Below, one piece after another: positions 46,802-56,228 of a stretch of 64,000 nt of DNA; positions within the stretch are counted from its first letter, which is position 1; each line of letters starts with the position of its first letter. The position numbers were made by a program, and so were the translations under genes. The stretch is from CAVTHW01 sp963734625 (GTDB lineage: Bacteria > Acidobacteriota > Terriglobia > Bryobacterales > Bryobacteraceae): the NCBI GenBank assembly GCA_963734625.1, contig CAVTHW010000018.1, forward strand, positions 1 through 64,000. The letters are read 5' to 3'. The notes under the pieces were generated by a model. That model made no database searches and was not told where the DNA came from. It worked only from the letters and a program-made list of their open reading frames with translations.

Positions 46802-46861
46802 AGGAGTAATTCCCTCGGTTAATGAGTGGCCCTTGATGCAAAAGCCTCTCAATCAGACTCG

Positions 46862-48653
46862 ATGAGTCCTAATATGAGGCGGAAGTCGATCCCGTGGGCG
46901 CTGTTTCTTCTCGCGGGTTGTACTCTAAGCGCTCAGACCCTGCTGCGCCTCAAGAACGAGCCGCTGAGGCTGGCCGGGGCTGAGCAGGCGGCAGGGTCCC
47001 GCAGGTTGCCTCCCCCAGAGGAACGTTTGACCGCCTGCACGTGCTGGTTCAGTTCGGCCGGACGCCCACGGCCGAGGATATCCAGGTGCTGGAGAGCCAC
47101 GGCGCGAGGCTCGTCCAGTATGTTCCGGATGACGGCCTTATCGTCTCGGTGGGGGCGCTTCAGCAACTGGATGGGACCGGCGTACTGTGGGTCGGACGGC
47201 TGGACGCCTCTAGCAAGACCAGCCGCGCGCTCCAGACGGACGACGGCGGGGTGTCGACTGAGACGCTGGTTGCGGAGTTCTTTCCCGATGTCGATCCGCG
47301 CCTGGCCAGGCTCGTCGCCCAGATTCACGGGTTCGAGGTGCTCAGCCACCCCGACCTGCTGCCCGGCCAATTGCTGATCCGGGGTCCGTCGGATCGCATC
47401 CCGGACCTCGCCGAGTGGGACGACGTCGCCTACCTGTTCCCGGCCTCCGCGGAGCTGGTTCGGGGCGAGCGCGTGCAAGCCTGCCCCGGAGCTCTCACGA
47501 CGCTCGGCGCGGTCGGTCAGTACGTGGCCAGTGTCGGCGACGGCTGGGACGGGCCGGGGCGCGGCAGCGCCGACTTGCGCTACTACTTCCAGACGCTGAC
47601 TTCGAAATTGCCGCCGGATAAAGTGCGCTCGGAGATCCAACGCGCGATGGGCGAATGGACCCTCTACGCCAGTCTGACCTTCAGCCCGGCCAGCGGTGCG
47701 GGCCTTTCCCACTCGCTGGACATTCTATTCGCCGCCGGCAATCACGGCGACGGTTACCCGTTCGACGGCCCCGGCAGGGTCCTGGCGCATACCTTCTACC
47801 CGGCGCCGCCCAATCCCGAGCCCATCGCCGGCAACATTCATCTGGATGCGGATGAGCAATGGGTGGCGGGAGCGGATGTGTCGGCCAGTTCGGTGGATCT
47901 GTACTCGGTTGCGCTGCACGAATTGGGGCACGCCTTGGGGCTGGGCCATTCCGACGCGCCGGGCGCGGTGATGTATCCCTACTACCGGCGAGTTACCGCG
48001 CTCATGGCCGCCGATGTCGCGGGCATTCAGCAGCTCTATGCGGCGCCTTCGGGGGGAACTGACCCGCCTCCGAATGCGCCCGCGGCGCCGCTCGGCATCA
48101 CGCTCCAATCGCCCGCGGTGCTGCCTTTGACCACCACCTCCGCGAGCCTGTCCGTGCTTGGGACCGTGACCGGAGGCGCTGGCGACATCGTAGTGGCGTG
48201 GATCAATGACCGGGGTGGGTCGGCCTGGCTCAGGGCGGCAGGAGTTGGACTATCGCTGCGCTGCCGCTTCAGGTGGGCAATAACACTATTACTCTCACCG
48301 CCACCGACGCGGCGATGAGCCGGGTGACGCGCGGTTTCGTCGTCACCCGCCAAGGCCTCTCGACGCCGCCTGCCGACACCGTGGCGCCCAGCCTTACGAT
48401 CACGTCCCCGGCTTCCACCAACGTGCTTACCAGTTCGTCTAGCATCAAGCTCTCGGGCTCCGCCAGCGATAACGTGGGGGTGACGAGCGTGACTTGGTCG
48501 ACATCCGCGGGCAAAACCGGAATCGCAACCGGAACCACCTACTGGAATACTGGGGATGTGTTCTTGCTGGTGGGTACGAATACGATTGTGGTCCGCGCCG
48601 CGGATGCCGTGGGGAACACTAGCTGGCGCTCGGTAACCGTCACGCGCCGCTAG
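46862..48653 (+). CDS. Secreted matrixin-like metalloprotease with Ig-like repeats (two frame breaks)
   Basis: About 596 residues when joined. Start at ATG 46862 or 46874, then a signal peptide (RKSIPWALFLLAGCTLSA). The frame breaks at about 47026, where adding one T gives EERFDRLHVLVQFGRTP, and again at about 48236, where it joins into QGGRSWTIAALPLQVGNNTITLTATD. The catalytic domain has the metzincin zinc motif HELGHALGLGH and a following Met-turn AVMYP, typical of M10 matrixins. The propeptide is subtilisin-inhibitor-like. The C-terminal part holds at least two Ig-like beta domains. It probably degrades extracellular proteins. Confidence 0.8.
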
Positions 48654-48915
48654 GTGCTGGGGACTTCTTGAAGATGCCGTGAAGATTGAAGATGCCGACC
48701 ACCTTGCAGATCAGGCTCGTGGCGATCGTGAGCCAGCGCTCTTTCGGCATGTCTTTGCTGACGCCGCTCGACTCGTCGTAGGCCGCGCCCAGCACTTCCT
48801 GCGCGATGGCCAGCTTGGCTTTGCCGGCCCCCGACTGCGGGAGCAAGCCTTCGAGGGACTGCACGACCTGGATGATGGCCGGCAGCAGTTTGATGATGCT
48901 GAGAAATATGTTCAT
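48640..48915 (-). CDS. Small phage-like membrane protein
   Basis: 91 residues from ATG 48915. A hydrophobic N-terminus (NIFLSIIKLLPAIIQVVQSLEGLLP) and a second one (LTIATSLICKVVGIF) are separated by a charged segment. Length, topology and its place at the end of a run with a probable endolysin suggest a holin-like role, but no holin family is recognised. Its stop overlaps the convergent metalloprotease gene by 14 bp. Confidence 0.55.
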   Translation of the reverse strand: MNIFLSIIKLLPAIIQVVQSLEGLLPQSGAGKAKLAIAQEVLGAAYDESSGVSKDMPKERWLTIATSLICKVVGIFNLHGIFKKSPAPSGA

Positions 48916-48929
48916 TGTTCGTTCCCCTG

Positions 48930-49277
48930 TCACTGCACGATAATCGTCAAAGTCGTTGGTGCAAAGCTCGGCACGGTCGCCGCCGCCAGATTGCTGTAGA
49001 CCGACTCCGCTCCGCCTGCGACCGCCGTAACCGCATAGCAATATGGTCCCGGCGTGACACTCGCATCAACGTAGTTGCGCGGCACAATACCCGACGCAAT
49101 CTTCGTCAGTACGGGTGTCCCACTACATGGGCCTGGCGCGCGGTAGACGCTGTAGGTCGTCTCGGCGGTCGCGTCAGACGGGGCATTCCAGTTCAATGTC
49201 GCGCTGTGCGTTGTCTGCCCAGGGCACGACACCGCCGCCAGCATCAGCACCGTCAGACTTACTATGGATAGTTTCAC
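48930..49277 (-). CDS. Secreted fibronectin type III-like protein
   Basis: 115 residues. Signal peptide with a lipobox-like AAVSC (Cys18), then one FN3-like beta domain: HSATLNWNAPSDATAETTYSVYRA and PYCYAVTAVAGGAESVYSNLAAATV. GTG start overlapping the previous stop by 4 bp. Phage tail proteins and surface adhesins both use this fold; the neighbouring genes favour the former. Function is not assigned. Confidence 0.65.
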   Translation of the reverse strand: MKLSIVSLTVLMLAAVSCPGQTTHSATLNWNAPSDATAETTYSVYRAPGPCSGTPVLTKIASGIVPRNYVDASVTPGPYCYAVTAVAGGAESVYSNLAAATVPSFAPTTLTIIVQ

Positions 49278-49435
49278 TGTTTCTCCTTTGGTCTCCGCTC
49301 AAAGTGGATCGTGATTTCCACCGTGGTTTCGTCGCGCAGCTCGCGGACGATCTCCTGAAGGCGGTCGAGCGCCCCCAAAAGGTACTGCTGCAATTCCGCC
49401 GCGGTCTGCTGGCCGAGCTTGTCAAAGATGGCCAT
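49274..49435 (-). CDS. 53-residue coiled-coil protein
   Basis: ATG 49435 to TGA 49274, product MAIFDKLGQQTAAELQQYLL... ending in FERRPKEKQ. The first 40 residues are helical with a heptad-like pattern, then a short strand TVEITIHFE. GTGA coupling with the FN3-like gene downstream and close spacing to the gene upstream mark it as real. No family recognised. Confidence 0.55.
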   Translation of the reverse strand: MAIFDKLGQQTAAELQQYLLGALDRLQEIVRELRDETTVEITIHFERRPKEKQ

Positions 49436-49442
49436 ACGCCTT

Positions 49443-50210
49443 CTATTGAATCCCCAGCGTCTTGGCGATGGCCGTCACTAAGCGCAGGATCTCCCCGGTG
49501 TCGCCTGCCGGAGTCGGATTGGGCGCGACTTCCTTCTTCCGAACCACCCAGCCGAACGGCGTCGACGCGAACTCCTCGTCCTCGGCCAGCGTGCGCACGG
49601 GAACCGGGACGGCTCTGCCATCTGCCGGCTGCGTGACCTGCGGCAGTGACTCCCACGCCAGACTCCCCACGTCATCCTTGACCCACTTGCCCGGCGCGCC
49701 AACACCGGCCACGCTCTTGGTTTGGAGTAGGCTTTGGACGTTGTACCGCGAGCCGTTGACTACGATCTCCCAGTTGCGCCGCGTTTCTCCCCGCCATTCG
49801 AACTTAATTCCGGTCGTCTCAACCGGAGGAATCGAGGGCACTACGCCCAACTCCGCCCCGAGCAGATTCGCCTCCGCCTCTGTACTCAAAGTGGCCGCGC
49901 TGGCAAGCGGCCGCAAGTTGCCCCACACCATAACCGCCAGCGTTGGCTGCACCTCATAGGCCGGGTAACGATAGGCCCCCGGCAGGTTGACGGTCTTCGC
50001 TTCTGCCGGCGTCATCACCAGCGGGGCGAATGAGGGAGGGGCTCCATTTATAAGCTGCGAGTATGCCCCCGCCCCCGCCGGGTCGAACCATGTCTTCACC
50101 GGCTTGGTGAGGTCGAACGGTGGAGCCTGCGCACCGCACACCGCTTCGTAGGATTCCCGCGTGTACTCCGGGAATAGCTTCAGATCATTGATGCCAATTT
50201 GTTCTGCCAT
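49443..50210 (-). CDS. Phage-structural-like protein of unknown function
   Basis: 255 residues from ATG 50210, where GGAG lies 8 bases upstream within the repeated leader. The N-terminus (AEQIGINDLKLFPEYTRESYEAVCG) and long polar body (TWFDPAGAGAYSQLINGAPP, KFEWRGETRRNWEIVVNGSRY) resemble mixed beta-strand structural proteins of phage tails, but no named family is recognised. It is the second gene of the endolysin-led run and is followed by three small coupled genes. Confidence 0.55.
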   Translation of the reverse strand: MAEQIGINDLKLFPEYTRESYEAVCGAQAPPFDLTKPVKTWFDPAGAGAYSQLINGAPPSFAPLVMTPAEAKTVNLPGAYRYPAYEVQPTLAVMVWGNLRPLASAATLSTEAEANLLGAELGVVPSIPPVETTGIKFEWRGETRRNWEIVVNGSRYNVQSLLQTKSVAGVGAPGKWVKDDVGSLAWESLPQVTQPADGRAVPVPVRTLAEDEEFASTPFGWVVRKKEVAPNPTPAGDTGEILRLVTAIAKTLGIQ

Positions 50211-50216
50211 TGTTTT

Positions 50217-50395
50217 TCTCCAGTAACACGCGATTGACCGTGTTATCACTCGTAATCGAGCAGGGCCCCTGCGCCAGAGGCGCCCAGCCGCCCTGCCAAG
50301 GGCTCTCCAGTAACACGCGATTGACCGTGTTATCGCTCGTAATCGAGCAGGGCCCCTGCGCCAGAGGCGCCCAGCCGCCCTGCCAAGGGCTCTCC
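50217..50395. repeat. 87-bp tandem duplication of a gene leader
   Basis: Two copies (50217-50303 and 50304-50390) differ at one base (A or G in TATC(A/G)CTCG) and are followed by a partial third start TCTCC. They fill nearly the whole 192-bp gap between the endolysin stop and the start of the 255-residue gene. Read on the minus strand each unit holds short hairpins (GCCCT-TGGC-AGGGC, CTCG-ATTA-CGAG, AACACG/CGTGTT) and ends in a GGAG ribosome site. It is thus a duplicated, structured 5' leader. Confidence 0.75.
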
Positions 50396-50402
50396 TTGTG
50401 TT

Positions 50403-50894
50403 TTAGGCCGCCTCCGGCAATGGGCCGCGCGCCCATTCGATTGCCTGAGCTACGTTTCCCTGTTCCGCGATCCGGCTCACCAGCTCGGCGTATTCCGGTG
50501 CTGTCGCGTATATGCCGGCGACGGCCGATATCAGGCCGCGCAGGCGCTTGTTTTGCTGGTACCGTGTCCAGGCGTCCCGGTAAGGATCGCCGTGAGTGAT
50601 GAGCCAGACATAGTCCCTGCAGGAATCCTCGAGCGAATCGTAATCGGCGAACTCCAGGTCCAGGACGAAGGTTTTCCCCTGGATCACTTCGCGGGTCGAC
50701 ACCGTGCAGCACTTTTCGTGACGTCTCGCTCTCTTGATCCCGAAGTAGTTAGCGTGGCCCGCGGGTGTGGCGCCCCATCGCGATTCCAGCGCCCATTGAG
50801 CCACCAGCAATTTCGCCGGGAGGCCGGTTTCGGCCTCCAGCCTGACCGCGATCCCCGCCACCTCGGCTAGTTTTTTTTGTCTGTCTGATTCCAT
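50403..50894 (-). CDS. Glucosaminidase-type endolysin-like protein
   Basis: 163 residues of the mannosyl-glycoprotein endo-beta-N-acetylglucosaminidase (FlgJ/LytG) family. The core LPAKLLVAQWALESRWG contains the catalytic Glu of the glucosaminidase fold, then YFGIKRA and YDSLEDSCRDYVWLI. It has no signal peptide, as in phage endolysins that depend on a holin. It would cut the glycan strand of peptidoglycan. It heads the leftward phage-like run 48640-50894. Confidence 0.8.
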   Translation of the reverse strand: MESDRQKKLAEVAGIAVRLEAETGLPAKLLVAQWALESRWGATPAGHANYFGIKRARRHEKCCTVSTREVIQGKTFVLDLEFADYDSLEDSCRDYVWLITHGDPYRDAWTRYQQNKRLRGLISAVAGIYATAPEYAELVSRIAEQGNVAQAIEWARGPLPEAA

Positions 50895-50975
50895 GCTTTT
50901 CCCGCCCTAATGCTACAGCGCTGGTATGGCAGTGGCCGGGGGCTCAAACATCTAATTGATTGAAATCAGGTAAGA

Positions 50976-50981
50976 TATAAT
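50976..50981 (+). promoter_or_regulatory. -10 element of trxB promoter
   Basis: TATAAT lies 21 bp upstream of the trxB ATG. The region before it has a short palindrome (TGATTGAAATCA) but no -35 box at standard distance. Confidence 0.4.
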
Positions 50982-51002
50982 TTCGACTCTCCTGTCACTG
51001 CT

Positions 51003-51926
51003 ATGCGAAACGTCGTGATTGTGGGCTCGGGCTGCGCGGGAAGCACAGCAGCGCTTTATACTGCCAGGGCCAACCTACAACCCCTCGTCGTAAGCGGCCG
51101 CGAGCCCGGAGGACAACTGGCCCTCACCACCTTGGTCGAGAACTTCCCGGGCTTCCTCGAAGGGATCGACGGTCCCCAGTTGGTCGCCAACGTGAAGCAA
51201 CAAGCCCAGAAGTTCGGAGCCGAGTACCTGGACGGCGCCGTGGTCGAGGCCGATCTTTCCCGGAGCCCCTTCCGCCTCAGAATTGAAGCCGACTGGGTGG
51301 AGACCCGGACCTTGATCATCGCCTCCGGCGCGTCCGCGCGCTGGCTGGGACTCCCCTCCGAGCAGAAGCTCATCGGCCACGGCGTCAGCTCGTGCGCCAC
51401 ATGCGACGGTTTCTTCTTCCGGGGCAAGAAAATCATGGTGACCGGCGGCGGCGACTCTGCCATGGAGGAGGCGATTTTCCTCACCCGCTTCGGGTCCGAG
51501 GTGAGCGTGGTCCACCGCCGGGACGAATTTCGCGCTTCCCGGATCATGCTCGATCGCGCCCGGGCCAACCCGAAGATCAAGTGGATCACCGGCGCCGTAG
51601 TGGACGATATCTACGGTGTCGAGGAGGGCCGGGTCAAAGGCGTGCGCCTGCGCAGCCTGAAAGACGGCCGCACCTGGGACCAGGAAGTGGACGGGTTCTT
51701 CGTGGCCATCGGCCACATCCCCAATACCGCCGTCTTCAAGGACCAGATCGAGCTTGACCCCGACGGCTACATCGTCTCCAAAGGCGGCGCCAAAACCAGC
51801 ATCTCAGGCGTCTTTCACGCCGGCGACGTCGAAGACCGCGTCTATCGCCAGGCCATCACCGCCGCCGCCGCCGGCTGCAAAGCCGCAATCGAAGTCGAAA
51901 GGTACCTCGAAGCCCAGGGGCGCTAA
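51003..51926 (+). CDS. trxB: Thioredoxin reductase
   Basis: 307 residues, cytoplasmic flavoprotein reducing thioredoxin with NADPH. FAD motif GSGCAG at 8-13, redox-active Cys131 and Cys134 in SSCATCDGFFF, NADPH motif GGGDSAMEEA near 148, and the C-terminal GVFHAGDVEDRVYRQAITAAAAGCKAA that closes the FAD site. Length is standard. It converges with the shrunken gatB copy, 20 bp apart. No thioredoxin gene is in the window. Confidence 0.93.
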   Translation: MRNVVIVGSGCAGSTAALYTARANLQPLVVSGREPGGQLALTTLVENFPGFLEGIDGPQLVANVKQQAQKFGAEYLDGAVVEADLSRSPFRLRIEADWVETRTLIIASGASARWLGLPSEQKLIGHGVSSCATCDGFFFRGKKIMVTGGGDSAMEEAIFLTRFGSEVSVVHRRDEFRASRIMLDRARANPKIKWITGAVVDDIYGVEEGRVKGVRLRSLKDGRTWDQEVDGFFVAIGHIPNTAVFKDQIELDPDGYIVSKGGAKTSISGVFHAGDVEDRVYRQAITAAAAGCKAAIEVERYLEAQGR

Positions 51927-51946
51927 CCCGGATATTTCCCCGCGCC

Positions 51947-53005
<1,059 letters not shown>

Positions 53006-53123
53006 CGGCTTCGTTCGGGTCAGCTTTGCTGCATCAATCCGGTGTCGGGGCCCGGATCGAGGAAGACCATGGGCGTTATCGGGAGCTATCGGCGATTTGC
53101 CCCATCAATCCACTACACGTTGC

Positions 53124-53360
53124 TCATTGAAGCTGCTTGTACGGCGGCCTCTTGATCGCCGGGGGCGGATTTTTCTTCAACAACCCTAGAATCACTTCTA
53201 CCACCTTTCCCAGTTGCGGGTCGCGGCCGGCGTGGACAGCAGCCGGATCCTGTTCCACTTCGATATCCGGCGCGACGCCCTCGTTCTCCACCAGCCACTT
53301 CCCCTCCGGGCTGTAGACGCCGTAATAGGGAACGCTTAGCGGAGTTGGGCCAAGGATCAA
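53124..53360 (-). pseudogene. C-terminal fragment of a tricorn-protease-like gene
   Basis: 78 codons that start within a gene: VYSPEGKWLVENEGVAPDIEVEQDPAAVHAGRDPQLGKVVEVILGLLKKN. This is the distinctive end of tricorn protease homologues (S41 family, ending KRPPYKQ). The catalytic and propeller domains are absent. It lies just beyond the broken N-terminal end of the gatB copy, on the same strand, so this stretch appears to be a dump of gene ends. Confidence 0.7.
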
Positions 53361-53831
53361 GCTCCGAAGAGTCGAGGAGCACAGCGGAGTGGGCCGTCAG
53401 AGTCGTTCGAGGGGGCAGGATGAAGAAAGATAAAGAAAGAGGCTCAAACAGAGGCCGTTTGGTGTACAATCAGTCTCGCACCCAGGACTCGGCGACGGGA
53501 ATTCTGGCTGATATGCTTCGTGAACTCAAGTAGAAGCGCCACATCTAGCGTCACAAGCTGACACGAAGCGGACCAACTCCTTACTGGCTAAACCGGGCCC
53601 TTCTAGGAGCGCTGCCCCGCCCTATGCAGGAGATCTCCCCGAACGCGGCCTGTGTCCATAGAGCCAGGAAGCGAAAGTGGGAATCCTGATTCGCGTAGAC
53701 AAGGGAACGGGGGTAAATCGAAAAGGAAAACCTCCGCGTTTGCGGCTCTGCCCGGCCTCCCGTTGGTCGACCCCGAGCCGCTCAAGAACTTCGGAGTAGA
53801 CAAAACATCACAGGAGAGAGGAGGAGTGAAG
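53361..53831. other. Non-coding stretch between relic and small-protein module
   Basis: About 470 bases in which I see no gene. A short plus-strand frame (53345-53533) is Arg-, Lys- and Ser-rich and lacks a good start. The end contains the ribosome site GAGGAGG of the next gene. Confidence 0.4.
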
Positions 53832-54289
53832 ATGCGAATTCTCTTGCTTCTTGTGGCCGTTGCACCCGCTTTCATCGTCTACGGGCAAGTCAACCGTTCG
53901 TGGGAAGTCCTGATGGAATCCGTGAAGCCGGACAGGAAGGTCGTGGTCACGAAGATGACCTCCGGCAACGTGGAAGGGAAGCTGCAGAGTATTACGGCGG
54001 ATTCCATCACGGTCCTGTGGCGCGGCCAGCCAACCGGCGTCCAGAGGACGGACGTGTTTCGCGTACAAATCGCCGATACTCGAATGCGGCACACGCTGAT
54101 CGGCATGGCGATCGGGGCCGGCGTCGGGGTGGTGTGGGGGCTAAGTTCGACAGGGGCCTGTCTGTGATCATGGGAGGCCTTGGCACCGGGGTCGGCCCAG
54201 GCGCCGGCGGCGTGCTGCCGATCGGCGCGCCACTGTATCAAATCGAGAAGCCGGTCCGGAAGGCCTTGCCTCCGGCCCGCCCGGACTGA
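53832..54289 (+). CDS. Small secreted protein, first copy (frameshifted)
   Basis: About 152 residues when joined. Start ATG 53832 (GTG 53826 possible), signal peptide (RILLLLVAVAPAFIVYG), then VNRSWEVLMESVKPDRKVVVTKMTSGNVEGKLQSITADSITVLW. The second frame continues with MGGLGTGVGPGAGGVLPIGAPLY. The break lies at about 54135 and needs one extra base. It is a paralogue of the intact protein at 54962-55432 (VNRSWEKLVESV ... VEGKLLAIGADSISVQW ... GALPIGEPLYEA). Function unknown. The Gly-rich C-terminus may form a membrane hairpin. Confidence 0.65.
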
Positions 54290-54302
54290 CACTGCGAGGG
54301 CG

Positions 54303-54416
54303 ATGAGGCGCAACGAACTCGTCGCGGGCCTCCGGTTTGGAGCGCCGCACGCGCTGACCGGTGTGCGCATGGTGCTCGGGATGTACTCGGTCTGGCTCGC
54401 GTTCCGGCAAGGCTGA
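54303..54416 (+). pseudogene. Truncated CDP-alcohol phosphotransferase, N-terminal stub
   Basis: 37 codons: MRRNELVAGLRFGAPHALTG followed by VRMVLGMYSVWLAFRQG-stop. They align with the start of the intact gene at 55464 (LGLSLRFATPQLITGLRALMGMYVIFLVAQGR). The catalytic DxxDGxxAR block is gone, cut by the junction with a reverse-strand phage coat fragment. Its place just after a paralogue of the small protein shows that the whole two-gene module was duplicated. Confidence 0.7.
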
Positions 54417-54443
54417 GCGCACTGGTCGCCTTCGCCAGCGATC

Positions 54444-54779
54444 TTCTCGGTCAAATAGCCCCGTCTCGGCCGCGTCAACGGTCGATTCGGCGATCGCCGA
54501 CCCGGCGCAGCCCACCACCGCGTTCGCGGTATAGCTGGCACACAGCCCCAACAGGTCGCTCTCGGTCTTCTCGGCCAAAGCCACCAGGACGGGCTGCATG
54601 TATAGCCTGAGCAGATCCGGCACCGACAGGACCTTGGTGATGTCCGGAATCTGGGAGGTCGCTTCTGCGTGCGTGCTGAGCACGATCTGAGCGTTTCCGA
54701 GACCGACAGTCTGCGATTGCACCGTTTTGCCTTCGGCCAGGTTGTGGGCACACAGGACGGGCGGGATAGGCACGTTCAC
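54444..54779 (-). pseudogene. Fragment of a P22-type phage coat protein
   Basis: 112 codons starting at GTG 54779: VPIPPVLCAHNLAEGKTVQ, then VGLGNAQIVLSTHAEATSQI, PDITKVLSVPDLLRLYMQPV and ALAEKTESDLLGLCASYTAN. The order matches the central part of P22-like coat proteins (strand, beta-insertion, ALAE helix, lower domain). Both ends are missing, the downstream one at the phosphotransferase junction. It is a remnant of an inserted phage, consistent with the endolysin-led run at 48.6-50.9 kb. Confidence 0.55.
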
Positions 54780-54827
54780 TCCGCCCCTGGCACAACCCCT
54801 GGTTCCAGAAAAAGCGCAAAAAAAACA

Positions 54828-54858
54828 TTGCGCGAATCAAACGGTTCTGGCATATAAT
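54828..54858 (+). promoter_or_regulatory. Candidate promoter for small secreted protein
   Basis: TTGCGC (54828-54833) and a perfect TATAAT (54853-54858) with 19-bp spacing, about 100 bp before the ATG at 54962. The -10 is strong; the -35 and spacing are not ideal. Confidence 0.5.
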
Positions 54859-54961
54859 CGAACACCTCGGAGCTGTAAGTGACCCAAAGGCCGAGGCAAG
54901 GTCTTGGATGTCGTTGGAACCTGGCGCTTTAAGGTCGGGCTGAACCGCACGGAGGTGAGAA

Positions 54962-55432
54962 GTGAAACGCACAGTGCTCAAGGTTGGAATACTGGCGGCG
55001 CTTGCGGCGCTGCCGGTTGGCGCGGCGGAAGTCAACCGTTCCTGGGAGAAGCTGGTGGAGTCGGTGACGGTTGGGAAGAGCGTGGTGGTAAAGCGTACCA
55101 ACTCCGTCCAGGTGGAGGGTAAGCTCTTGGCGATCGGCGCTGACTCCATCAGTGTTCAATGGAAGGAGAAGCCCGAAGTGATCTCGCGCGAGGATGTGTA
55201 CCGAGTGCGCTACGCCGACATTCGACGGCGGCACACCCTGCTTGGCATGGCAGTTGGAGCAGGCATCGGAGCGGTTGGCTTCGCATTGTCCGGGAGGGAC
55301 AACTACCGACACGACTACGGTGCGCGTGCGCTAGTGGGTGCAATATTCGGCATCGGTCCCGGCGCGGCGGTCGGCGGGGCCCTGCCAATTGGCGAGCCGC
55401 TGTACGAAGCATCCGGCGGGTTGAAGAAGTAG
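54962..55432 (+). CDS. Small secreted protein, intact copy
   Basis: 156 residues with a signal peptide (RTVLKVGILAALAALPVGA) then VNRSWEKLVESVTVGKSVVVKRTNSVQVEGKLLAIGADSISVQWKEKPEVISREDVYRVRYADI. A Gly-rich hydrophobic stretch follows (HTLLGMAVGAGIGAVGFALSG and ALVGAIFGIGPGAAVGGALPIG). The N-terminal part resembles small beta-barrels; the second part could embed in membrane. It always precedes the CDP-alcohol phosphotransferase here (31-bp gap), so the two probably cooperate. No family recognised. Confidence 0.7.
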   Translation: MKRTVLKVGILAALAALPVGAAEVNRSWEKLVESVTVGKSVVVKRTNSVQVEGKLLAIGADSISVQWKEKPEVISREDVYRVRYADIRRRHTLLGMAVGAGIGAVGFALSGRDNYRHDYGARALVGAIFGIGPGAAVGGALPIGEPLYEASGGLKK

Positions 55433-55463
55433 GTGCCGTAAGCGTGTTCTTTCCAAGAGCTGA

Positions 55464-56228
55464 ATGATGAGTAGTGTAGGACTGGGGCTATCTCTCCGGT
55501 TCGCGACGCCGCAGCTAATCACCGGGCTCAGGGCGCTGATGGGGATGTACGTCATCTTCCTGGTGGCCCAGGGCCGTCTTGAAACTGCCGCCATCATTTG
55601 GCTCTTCGGTCTGGCTACGGACATTCTCGACGGTGTGCTGGCGCGCAGGTTGGGCGTCTGCAGCAGGTTCGGCGACCTCTTCGACCTCTTTGCCGATTTC
55701 ATATACCATGTGCTCGCGCCGGCGGCCATGTCGCTACTCCTGGTGCGGGACCAAGCCGGGTTGCTGCCTCTGTTGCTTCTAAGCCTGCCTAGTCCCTTTG
55801 CCGCCGCGCGCTACGCCAGGAAAGCGGGGCTGAGCGATACCGAGTACCCGGGAATCCCGGCCTCTCAAGGACTCGCCACCATCGTGTACGGCTTCTTCGT
55901 CGTGGCCCTCGTGTTCTTCCAGCGAGAAGAGCTGCTCAGCCCCGCGGCGCTGGCTTGGTCCGCATTTGTCGGAGTGCCGCTGTTATCGGTGTTGATGGTC
56001 GTTCGCACCCGCTTTCCGAAGCTCGGCGTATATCCCTGGATCTTCATCCCCATTCTGACCGGCCTGGTGATCATGCCGTTCTTTCAGACTGCCATCCTGG
56101 TGCGCGTGATGATGGGCCTGGTGGTTGGGTACGTGGTTCTTGCCCCGCTGTTGATCGAGCAGCACCCGGAGCGTTTCAAAGCTGCACAGGAGCAGGCGGC
56201 ACATGTCGCTCACTCAGGAACTCGTTAA
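55464..56228 (+). CDS. CDP-alcohol phosphatidyltransferase family enzyme
   Basis: 254 residues with about six membrane helices. The family signature is complete: Asp53, Asp56-Gly57, Ala60-Arg61, Gly70, Asp74 and Asp78 in DILDGVLARRLGVCSRFGDLFDLFAD. It transfers a phospho-alcohol from a CDP carrier to an alcohol, as in phosphatidylglycerol, cardiolipin or archaetidyl-lipid synthesis; which one cannot be told. It overlaps the radical SAM gene by 26 bp, so they are co-translated. An N-terminal stub of a paralogue lies 1.1 kb upstream. Confidence 0.88.
   Translation: MMSSVGLGLSLRFATPQLITGLRALMGMYVIFLVAQGRLETAAIIWLFGLATDILDGVLARRLGVCSRFGDLFDLFADFIYHVLAPAAMSLLLVRDQAGLLPLLLLSLPSPFAAARYARKAGLSDTEYPGIPASQGLATIVYGFFVVALVFFQREELLSPAALAWSAFVGVPLLSVLMVVRTRFPKLGVYPWIFIPILTGLVIMPFFQTAILVRVMMGLVVGYVVLAPLLIEQHPERFKAAQEQAAHVAHSGTR

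Noticed and set aside
50185..50712. 175-codon frame reading the 87-bp repeat as a 29-residue peptide repeat
   Set aside because: It is a shadow of the endolysin-like gene in another frame; the 87-bp length being divisible by three is coincidental.
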